Source: an uncultured bacterium (GTDB taxonomy: Bacteria; Cyanobacteriota; Vampirovibrionia; Gastranaerophilales; Gastranaerophilaceae). Taken from it: a stretch of 5,744 bases of DNA. A model generated the notes under the pieces. That model saw only the letters and a program-made list of their open reading frames with translations, ran no database searches and was not told the DNA's origin. Positions 1-5,633 of the stretch are shown piece by piece (the first letter of the stretch is position 1; each line of letters opens with the position of its first letter). A program made the translations under genes and the position numbers. The stretch lies in NCBI GenBank assembly GCA_948742005.1, contig CAPYQR010000043.1, forward strand, positions 1-5,744, written 5' to 3'.

Positions 1-2631
1 ATGTTAAAAGATTTAACAAGTGAAGAACTTGATGATATTTTATCGGTAGGAACAGGCAAAATTGTAAACAGATATCACGCTGCGCAGGTTACTTGCTGGG
101 ATGGTAATGTTGATATTATTAAAATGAATCTTTCAAATCCCAACCTTTCAAACCCAAGGGATGTTGAGGGCTTTTTCAATGCCAGAAATTATCTTTTCGG
201 CGTTGCAACTTATTGGACAGAAGCGGTGCAAAGTAATTTGATTTTTGAAACTTCAAAATTAAGCGAAAATGAAATCAGATCAATTGCAAAAAAGAACGGA
301 ATTACAAAACAAGATTTTGAAATTATTAAAAATAATATTAATAATCCCGAAACAAAATTCCCTGTTTTACAGCAAAATAAAACAATCGGAAATTATCTTG
401 ACGAATTTGCGCTTCAAACAATTGAAACAAGTCCTGAATTGAGCGCTGTTTTCTCAGAACCCGAATTTAACAAAGAGCTTTTAAAAGGCTCAATACGTGA
501 TTACGTTATTGAAACGGTTAACAATGCGATTAATCAAATAATTCCTGAAGAATATAAAAATAACGAAGAATATAAAACTTACGCGGTAAAAGTTGCAGCA
601 AACGAAATTTTAAAACAACTTTTTGTTAAATCAATGTCAAATGATGCGGTTAAAGCTGATGGTACAATTGATTTAGCGAAATTAAAAAATGTAACTTTAA
701 AATCTTTATTGCCTTATACTCCTACAACCCCTAAAGATGAAAGAGATTGTGTTGTTTCTGCAATTAGAAAAGGACTTAAAAAACAAAATGTAAACGAAGT
801 AATTTCAAAACTTCAAAAAGAATTTAAAAATATTTCTCTTGAAGATTTCAAACTTGCGGATTCTGTTGTTTTACAAGGAAAAGGCGGTTTGAACTGGAGA
901 TTTGATGCTTCTAAAGATATTGGTGATTTGAGTGCTATTTCAAATAAACAATCAACATTTAATGAAATCTGGAATGGAACTCAAAATGCCCCCGGTGTTC
1001 AACAATTCTGGAGAGAATTTATCAGAAGAATCAAAACTTACAACCCCTCATCATACATTATTGCAGAAGTTACAAACTTCGGCGATATGTTGGGCGGATG
1101 GAATAATCTTAAAGCTATGCTTGCTTTTGATGAGAAAATTACAAACACATATATTGATAAAGTAAGACAAAATATCAAAGAAGTAGATGGTGAAAATACT
1201 GAATTATCAAAATTGTCTGATATTTTTGCCAATACTACAAAAAATATTAATGAAAGACATGAAGCTTTTGAAAAAGCAAAAGAAATAATGGACAAAAATA
1301 AAGATAAATATGAAATCTATGCAAATTATGAATTTAATGTCCCTTATTCTAAAGAACAGGAATTTATTGAACAAATCGGCGCTACAACACCGTCTAATTA
1401 TGATAAATATTTCAACAATCTGTCCAAATTTGCAGGTGTTGACCCCGAACATGGTAATGATGCCAGACGGGCTGCGGGAAATTTAGAAATTTTGCGCAAT
1501 AATTCAATTAAATTAATGAAATTTTCACAACCAAACACAGTTCTTTTATCTCATGTGTTTGTGGACAACCATGATAAACCTCGTTTATTGCATACACTTC
1601 CTTTAGATATGAATTTATATGTTAAATCGCTCAAAGGCGGAAGCGTTAACGATGTTGATGATGCAACAAAAGTCAAAATTACCGCATTAACAGGAAGAAT
1701 AGATTATAAAAACATGGATTCTCAGGCAGTTGCGGTTGGTTTGATGCTGAAAGAAAAAATCGAAGATATTTATTCTTCAAGCCCTAAGAAATCAGAACTT
1801 CTTGAAACTTTAAAAGATTTTACAAACGGAACAAAAAACGGCAGATTCAGCATTCGCCGCGCAAGAGGCTTTGGTTCTGCTCCTTATGAAGTTACGGTTA
1901 AACAAATCTTTAACAAGGCAGGAATTAAAGATGATGACGAAATCGAAAAATTCTTATTTGAAATTCAAAAAGAATCTCTTGATTTGCAGGAAAAATCCTG
2001 GCAGATGATGAACGCTCTAATGGGTGTTTCGACAATGTACTATGGAACTGAATACGGTCAAACGGGTTATGAAACATCAAGCAAAAACGTTCTTTGGGGA
2101 AATAGAAACAGAGCTCTTCATGAACGTGAAAACAAAGGACCTTTTGTTGATTATTGCAGCAAAATGAATGCAATTTCTTCTTTGTCGAATAATCTTGATT
2201 TAACGGCTTTGAAAAACGGTTTTCCTGAGTATTTAAAAATAGATTCAAAAGAAGGAATTGATTTCTTGCCGATTTATCGTAAAGATGAATTTAATAGCGA
2301 AGTTTTAAGCGTTATTACAAATTACGGTATTGAAAAAAATCAATTATCAAAAGACCATAAGATAAGAAAAGATATTGTTGAAGTTGATTCTGTTAAAATC
2401 AAAGATGACAAAGATTATTGTCCTTTTGACGAGGGTCAGATTTTATCAAGAATGGTTTATAATCCTGCTGATAAAAAATACGTTAAAGAAAATGTTGAAT
2501 ATAAGGTTATAAACGGCACAATTCAAAGAAAAGACGGAAAACCGATTGAAATATCGGATGCGGTTGCAACTTTCTTTGTAGATAGACCTAGAGCGCCTAA
2601 ATTTGTTCCTGTTTATAATACGGCACACTAA
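1..2631 (+). CDS. GH13 alpha-amylase-family glycoside hydrolase/transferase with large helical insertions (5' end probably outside window)
   Basis: This is an alpha-glucan-acting enzyme of the GH13 fold; whether it hydrolyses or transfers cannot be told. Seen, in visible-residue numbering: region II with W-R-F-D-A-S-K-D, giving the nucleophile D302 with R300 two residues before it; region III I-I-A-E-V-T-N-F-G-D, giving the acid/base E356; region IV F-V-D-N-H-D, giving the third carboxylate D525; and the beta-8 segment around 675-690 (Y-Y-G-T-E-Y-G). A C-terminal beta-type domain follows from about 750, with L-P-I-Y-R then S-V-I-T-N-Y-G. Residues 34-76, ending in Y-W-T-E-A-V, look like the 'W-x-G...dLN..NP...yW' stretch that normally sits about ten residues before region II. 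Here about 215 mostly helical residues intervene. Further insertions lie at roughly 380-510 and 535-665. Region I (DxxxNH) is absent and should lie upstream of residue 34, so the ATG at base 1 is probably an internal Met and the gene probably begins before the window. No signal peptide can be judged. A hairpin terminator follows the TAA stop. GH13 assignment is confident; substrate is unknown. Confidence 0.85.
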   Translation: MLKDLTSEELDDILSVGTGKIVNRYHAAQVTCWDGNVDIIKMNLSNPNLSNPRDVEGFFNARNYLFGVATYWTEAVQSNLIFETSKLSENEIRSIAKKNGITKQDFEIIKNNINNPETKFPVLQQNKTIGNYLDEFALQTIETSPELSAVFSEPEFNKELLKGSIRDYVIETVNNAINQIIPEEYKNNEEYKTYAVKVAANEILKQLFVKSMSNDAVKADGTIDLAKLKNVTLKSLLPYTPTTPKDERDCVVSAIRKGLKKQNVNEVISKLQKEFKNISLEDFKLADSVVLQGKGGLNWRFDASKDIGDLSAISNKQSTFNEIWNGTQNAPGVQQFWREFIRRIKTYNPSSYIIAEVTNFGDMLGGWNNLKAMLAFDEKITNTYIDKVRQNIKEVDGENTELSKLSDIFANTTKNINERHEAFEKAKEIMDKNKDKYEIYANYEFNVPYSKEQEFIEQIGATTPSNYDKYFNNLSKFAGVDPEHGNDARRAAGNLEILRNNSIKLMKFSQPNTVLLSHVFVDNHDKPRLLHTLPLDMNLYVKSLKGGSVNDVDDATKVKITALTGRIDYKNMDSQAVAVGLMLKEKIEDIYSSSPKKSELLETLKDFTNGTKNGRFSIRRARGFGSAPYEVTVKQIFNKAGIKDDDEIEKFLFEIQKESLDLQEKSWQMMNALMGVSTMYYGTEYGQTGYETSSKNVLWGNRNRALHERENKGPFVDYCSKMNAISSLSNNLDLTALKNGFPEYLKIDSKEGIDFLPIYRKDEFNSEVLSVITNYGIEKNQLSKDHKIRKDIVEVDSVKIKDDKDYCPFDEGQILSRMVYNPADKKYVKENVEYKVINGTIQRKDGKPIEISDAVATFFVDRPRAPKFVPVYNTAH

Positions 2632-2655
2632 GTTTTTAATAAAATCAGACAGTCT

Positions 2656-2684
2656 AATGCAGGGTTATACCCTGCATTTATTTT
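2656..2684 (+). terminator. Rho-independent terminator of the GH13 gene
   Basis: A perfect 9-bp stem, AATGCAGGG (2656-2664) with CCCTGCATT (2670-2678), has a 5-base loop TTATA. It is followed on the + strand by a T-rich run, TATTTTATT. It lies 24 bases after the GH13 stop. The convergent HCP-like gene ends at 2683, four bases from the hairpin, so the hairpin may also stop or stabilise that transcript. On the minus strand the bases after the stem are AGACTGTCTGATTTT, a poorer U-tract, so termination is expected mainly in the + direction. Confidence 0.85.
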
Positions 2685-4167
2685 ATTCAACAAATTTAAC
2701 TTCAAATTCTTTTTTAAGTGCTTCTATTATATGCGGGTTTATTAAAACATTTGAACAATTAGCTAAATAAATATTGATTTTTTGATTTAAAAGCAATAAA
2801 ACATTTTCAATATTTGTTAAATTGCATTGTGTGAACAAAATTGTAATTTTAACCTGTTTTTCTTTTAGAATTTTAATAAAATCAAAAATCATATCTAATT
2901 CTAATGGAGAATTTAAATTAACAGCTTCATTAAGGTTGAAATTTTCGCTTTTGTTGATTTGACCAATGATTAAAATTATTTCGTCTTTTGAATAATTTTG
3001 GAAAATATTTTTTGTTTTTTCAAAATCATAACAAGATTTTATCTCGTCTTTTTTTTCAAAAATTTTATTTTCAGTTTCTAAACTTGATAAAATCAAAGGT
3101 TCATAATCTTCAAATTCAATATCTTGAACTCTTTCAAAGGAAATAAGTTTGTTTGAAAATATATCTCCTCGATAAAGATTATCAATCTTTTGGACAAAAT
3201 TTTGTGTTAATAAGATTGCTCCTTTAAATGTAGAAAAGTCAAATTCAGCCTCGTTTGTTCCGAAATGTCCTTTTAAGAATTTATTTTCTTTAAAACAAGG
3301 ATAAAAATGCGCCATAAATAATGCTCCGTTTGTATAAACGTTGATTTTTTCCTTTGTTTCATCGTCCAAATCGGCTTCATTAATCTGTCTTAAAACTTCT
3401 TCAAGTTCATTTAAATCATCCCCGGAAACAAGGATTCCGTGTCCTTTTAAAATGTTTCTTGAAACATCTGTTTTTTCTTTGATTCCATATTTGTTTTCAA
3501 GGGTCAGAGATAATTCTTTTTTGATTTCAAGTGCTATAGTACAAAATTCTAAAATTCTTCTTTTGATTTTTTCATTACGAATTGAATAACCGTTTGTTAA
3601 AGAAAAGAATCTGATTGTTTCATAGCTGAATTTTTCGATTTTTTCTTTTGAGGAATAATTTAAATTTTTTAATTTTATAATGTTGATTGCGCTTAATTTT
3701 GCAAATAATGCAATCAAATCAAACATGTGTTGTTTTTCTTTGTTACAGTTTTTTTGTTTGTTGATAATATAACTTTGTGCAAGTTCAATTAAATCTGATA
3801 TTGTTGTTTTATCGTCAATTACAATCCCTGTTGTAATTGTTTCGCAGGGAAGCTGATATAATGAGCAATATTGGCTGTGTCTTTGTTTGATTTCTTTTTT
3901 ATAATTAAAAAGCTCGCGGACAAGTTTTAAGTATTTTGTTTTATTAAAACTTGTGTTAACAAGAAAAATAGACAATGCTTCAATCATTTTGCTTATTATT
4001 TCTTTGTTGATAAGATTAAATTCTTTTAATTTAACAATATAAAATGAAGATTCTCTAATTTCATTTAATAAAATTTCATATAATGAATTAACGCTCGGAT
4101 GAATTGAGCAAACCCCGATTGAGCGGCAGGAGTTTTTTTCTAACATGTTTTTAAAATATTCGTACAT
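2683..4167 (-). CDS. Divergent hybrid cluster protein (hydroxylamine reductase-like) homologue lacking most cluster ligands
   Basis: A 494-aa homologue of hybrid cluster protein (HCP/prismane), against about 540-550 aa in ordinary HCPs. Classical HCPs are Fe-S-O enzymes that reduce NO or hydroxylamine. Family likeness is clear along the length: residues 14-30 (C-R-S-I-G-V-C...) match the N-terminal Cys motif; 62-75 match 'aLFsTltNvnFd'; 245-252 (I-L-V-S-G-D-D-L) match 'ILVSGHDL'; 277-290 (V-Y-T-N-G-A...A-H-F-Y-P) match 'VYTHxEMLPAHYYP'; 318-324 (I-L-L-T-Q-N-F) match 'ILMTTNC'; and the last 40 residues match the HCP C-terminus. Known ligand positions are replaced: His by D250, Glu by A282, Cys by F324, and the persulfide Cys probably by I404. 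C448 may survive. About 65 residues carrying the remaining Cys and Glu ligands appear deleted after it. Of the four N-terminal cluster cysteines only C14 and C20 remain. The frame is fully open, so this looks like a maintained divergent protein, not a decayed gene. No Shine-Dalgarno is visible before the ATG at 4167 or the next Met (residue 8); the ATG fits the HCP N-terminal alignment better. It should not be assumed to have hydroxylamine reductase activity. Confidence 0.8.
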   Translation of the reverse strand: MYEYFKNMLEKNSCRSIGVCSIHPSVNSLYEILLNEIRESSFYIVKLKEFNLINKEIISKMIEALSIFLVNTSFNKTKYLKLVRELFNYKKEIKQRHSQYCSLYQLPCETITTGIVIDDKTTISDLIELAQSYIINKQKNCNKEKQHMFDLIALFAKLSAINIIKLKNLNYSSKEKIEKFSYETIRFFSLTNGYSIRNEKIKRRILEFCTIALEIKKELSLTLENKYGIKEKTDVSRNILKGHGILVSGDDLNELEEVLRQINEADLDDETKEKINVYTNGALFMAHFYPCFKENKFLKGHFGTNEAEFDFSTFKGAILLTQNFVQKIDNLYRGDIFSNKLISFERVQDIEFEDYEPLILSSLETENKIFEKKDEIKSCYDFEKTKNIFQNYSKDEIILIIGQINKSENFNLNEAVNLNSPLELDMIFDFIKILKEKQVKITILFTQCNLTNIENVLLLLNQKINIYLANCSNVLINPHIIEALKKEFEVKFVE

Positions 4168-4250
4168 AATATAAAAGTCTAAAATCTTTTTTTAAAAAAG
4201 AAATTGCCCCAATTGGTTAAACAACAAACTACATCTTTTGTATGATTGAT

Positions 4251-4279
4251 TTGAAAAAAAACAAATAATGGTGGATAAT
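4251..4279 (+). promoter_or_regulatory. Sigma-70-type promoter for the small cysteine-rich gene
   Basis: A -35 box TTGAAA (4251-4256, five of six consensus bases) and a -10 box GATAAT (4274-4279, five of six) are separated by exactly 17 bases. Transcription would start near 4286, giving a leader of about 72 bases before the TTG start at 4358. It lies in the intergenic region between divergent genes and points toward the cysteine-rich gene. In AT-rich DNA chance matches occur, but two 5/6 boxes at ideal spacing in the right place are good support. Confidence 0.65.
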
Positions 4280-4290
4280 AGTATTAAGTT

Positions 4291-4303
4291 TGTAATATTT
4301 ACA
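4291..4303. promoter_or_regulatory. Inverted repeat TGTAA-TAT-TTACA, possible operator
   Basis: Two perfect 5-bp half-sites flank a 3-bp spacer, at about +6 to +18 from the predicted start site of the 4251-4279 promoter, a position where a bound repressor could block transcription. No regulator is encoded in the window and the site occurs once, so its role is inference. The TTTACA half (4298-4303) with TTTACT at 4320-4325 (16-base spacing) could instead be a weaker second promoter. Confidence 0.3.
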
Positions 4304-4310
4304 TCACCGG

Positions 4311-4327
4311 TTAGTTAAATTTACTAA
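4311..4327. repeat. Imperfect palindrome TTAGTTAAATTTACTAA in the 5' leader
   Basis: Arms TTAGT and ACTAA (5 bp each) flank an AT-rich centre that is itself symmetric apart from one T/T mismatch. It lies in the predicted leader of the cysteine-rich gene, 30 bases before the TTG start. It may be a second protein-binding half-site set or chance symmetry in AT-rich DNA; an RNA hairpin here would be weak. Confidence 0.2.
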
Positions 4328-4342
4328 AGATACAAAATGTCA

Positions 4343-4350
4343 AAGGGGAG
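4343..4350 (+). promoter_or_regulatory. Ribosome binding site AAGGGGAG that decides a TTG start
   Basis: This strong Shine-Dalgarno-like run lies 7 bases before an in-frame TTG (4358-4360). The upstream in-frame ATG (4337) has only ACTAAAGATACAAA before it, with no SD, and would bury this site inside codons 3-5. The spacing therefore favours TTG as the true start. Confidence 0.7.
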
Positions 4351-4357
4351 AAAAACT

Positions 4358-4645
4358 TTGTTCAAAGGTTATGGACGAAAGTTAAATGATGAAGAATTTG
4401 AATGTCAGACAAAAGGTTTGATTTCGGATTCAATTGTACAAAATTGGACTCTGCAGGCACTATCTTGCTATAAATTAAAATCAAATTGTGAAATTTGTCC
4501 GATAAAAAAAGCAAATTATTCCTTTAAATGTCAAATGAAACGCATTGTTGACATCCTATTAACAACAAAAGGGCTTCCTGATGAAAACGCTATAATTGCG
4601 CAGTCTAAATCAGCACAAAGCGCTGATATTACAGAAGTTGCGTGA
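4358..4645 (+). CDS. Small cysteine-rich protein, possible metal-binding, unknown function
   Basis: A protein of 95 aa from the TTG start, or 102 aa if the ATG at 4337 is used. The TTG is preferred because AAGGGGAG stands 7 bases before it. From the TTG it has five cysteines: C16, C37, C44, C47 and C58, with the last four spaced C-x6-C-x2-C-x10-C. The core reads W-T-L-Q-A-L-S-C-Y-K, then N-C-E-I-C-P, then F-K-C-Q-M-K-R. This spacing suggests a zinc or Fe-S site. From memory, short Firmicutes-type proteins share a W-T-x-x-A-x-x-C-Y...C-x-x-C...C-Q-M-K pattern, but I cannot name the family or a function. The N-terminus is basic, there is no signal peptide or membrane segment, and the C-terminal 25 residues look polar and perhaps disordered. 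It has its own promoter and a terminator at 4671. It is divergent from the HCP-like gene; a functional tie is possible but unproven. Confidence 0.75.
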   Translation: MFKGYGRKLNDEEFECQTKGLISDSIVQNWTLQALSCYKLKSNCEICPIKKANYSFKCQMKRIVDILLTTKGLPDENAIIAQSKSAQSADITEVA

Positions 4646-4670
4646 AAATTTTATAGCAAAAGCCCGAAAT

Positions 4671-4702
4671 AAGCTCTGAAAGAATTTCAGAGCTTTTATT
4701 TT
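4671..4702. terminator. Shared terminator hairpin between convergent genes
   Basis: A perfect 11-bp stem, AAGCTCTGAAA (4671-4681) with TTTCAGAGCTT (4685-4695), closes on a 3-base loop GAA. TTTTATTTT follows on the + strand, so it is a good terminator for the cysteine-rich gene ending at 4645. The antiporter stop codon (4696-4698) directly abuts the stem. On the minus strand the stem is followed by ATTTCGGGCTTTTGC, so it probably also ends the antiporter transcript, less efficiently. Confidence 0.85.
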
Positions 4703-5622
4703 GTGATTAAATATCCTAAATAAACCAAATAAATTAAAACAAAAATTCCGCCGTTGAGCTTGTTTAACATTTTTGTTTTAAATGTGAATAAAAATAACAA
4801 TAAAACCGCAAAAAATGCTATTGCCCCATCAAACAAAAACGCTTTATTAAAAGGAATAGGGGTGATTATTCCTGATAAACCCAAAACAAATAAGATATTA
4901 AATATGTTTGAACCTATAATGTTGCCGATTGCAATATCGGTTTGTTTTTTACAAGCGGCAATCGCACAGGTTACAAGTTCAGGCAGACTTGTTCCAAAAG
5001 CTACGATTGTTAAGCCGATTATCCTGTCAGAGATATTTAACCTGTGTGCGATATCAATTGCAGAATTAACCGTGAAATCGCTTCCGTAACACAACGCGCA
5101 TAAACCTCCGATGATATAAATTATTGTTCTTGGAGCACTTAGTTTTTGAGTGTTTGGGTCAACTTCTTCTATGTTTTTTGAGATTTTTAAAAGATATAAA
5201 AGAAAAACAACAAATAAAACAACAAAAATTAAAGCACACAATCTTGTAACTGCGCCAAAATAATATCCCATAGCGCAAAGCACAATGGTGATAAATCCTA
5301 AAAAAGGAATTTCATATTTTATTGTATTTTTTTGAATCGGAAGAGCACAAATAAGGGCTGTTATTCCAAGGATTAAGAAGATATTGCAAATATTAGACCC
5401 CATCACATTTCCTATTGCAACACCGTTTGCGCCTTTTAGGGCAGAATTAATACTAACGGATGCTTCAGGAGCGCTTGTTCCCATAGCAACGATTGTTAAA
5501 CCGATTATGATTGATGGAATTTTGAATTTAAAAGCAACTGCACATGCTCCCTCGATAAAATAATCTGCCCCTTTTGTCAGAAGAATGAAGCCAATTATTA
5601 ATAAAACTATACTTAAAAGCAT
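4696..5622 (-). CDS. Calcium/sodium antiporter, CaCA family (YrbG-like)
   Basis: A 308-aa inner-membrane cation exchanger of the Ca2+/cation antiporter superfamily, of usual length for bacterial members. It has two homologous halves. Alpha-1 carries G-L-T-I-V-A-M-G-T-S-A-P-E (41-53) and G-N-V-M-G-S-N-I-C-N (71-80). Alpha-2 carries G-L-T-I-V-A-F-G-T-S-L-P-E (203-215) and G-N-I-I-G-S-N-I-F-N (233-242). E53 and E215 are the expected ion-binding glutamates, with N80 and N242 at the paired polar positions. Hydrophobic segments fit about ten membrane helices, with a short charged loop near 146-165 joining the halves. The start is set by AAGGAG five bases before the ATG. The gene follows the endonuclease IV-like gene by 11 bases and is probably cotranscribed with it; no own promoter is visible. 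Family assignment is certain; the exact ions (Na+ or H+ against Ca2+) are inferred. Confidence 0.95.
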   Translation of the reverse strand: MLLSIVLLIIGFILLTKGADYFIEGACAVAFKFKIPSIIIGLTIVAMGTSAPEASVSINSALKGANGVAIGNVMGSNICNIFLILGITALICALPIQKNTIKYEIPFLGFITIVLCAMGYYFGAVTRLCALIFVVLFVVFLLYLLKISKNIEEVDPNTQKLSAPRTIIYIIGGLCALCYGSDFTVNSAIDIAHRLNISDRIIGLTIVAFGTSLPELVTCAIAACKKQTDIAIGNIIGSNIFNILFVLGLSGIITPIPFNKAFLFDGAIAFFAVLLLFLFTFKTKMLNKLNGGIFVLIYLVYLGYLITK

Positions 5623-5627
5623 TTTTT

Positions 5628-5633
5628 CTCCTT
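5628..5633 (-). promoter_or_regulatory. Ribosome binding site AAGGAG of the antiporter gene
   Basis: AAGGAG read on the minus strand, with a five-A spacer to the ATG at 5622. It directly abuts the TAA stop of the upstream gene (5634-5636), a tight arrangement that suggests cotranscription and possibly translational coupling. Confidence 0.85.

Noticed and set aside
1925..2248. 107-codon open frame on the minus strand inside the GH13 gene, and other overlapping open frames
   Set aside because: These lie antisense or out of frame within genes with clear protein motifs, have no ribosome site or family likeness, and are shadows of the real coding frames.
2683..4167. HCP-like gene as a decaying pseudogene
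   Set aside because: No stop or frameshift interrupts 494 codons and both ends still align with the HCP scaffold, so a maintained divergent protein is the better reading.
2683..4167. Carbon monoxide dehydrogenase (CooS) as the identity of the HCP-like protein
   Set aside because: CooS shares the fold, but the V-S-G-x-D-L, V-Y-T-x-G...A-H-x-Y-P and I-L-x-T-x-N blocks in order fit HCP, not CooS.
4171..4176. TATATT on the minus strand just before the HCP-like ATG, considered as a -10 box
   Set aside because: It is only 3 bases from the ATG, so transcription would start inside the first codons, and no -35 box sits at a fitting distance. It would work only if translation began at Met8, which fits the HCP N-terminus less well.
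4186..4200. C-T7-A6-G palindromic A/T tract upstream of the HCP-like gene, considered as a terminator hairpin or UP element
   Set aside because: With no GC in the stem and no following U-tract in a sensible place it is a poor terminator. It could bend DNA near a promoter, but no clear -35/-10 pair is seen on the minus strand, so it was not called.
4209..4216. CCAATTGG palindrome in the divergent region
   Set aside because: A single 8-bp palindrome without a repeated partner or a known operator match; expected by chance.
4168..4357. Riboswitch or structured RNA in the leader of the cysteine-rich gene
   Set aside because: The leader of about 72 bases shows only short AT-rich inverted repeats and none of the conserved cores I recognise.
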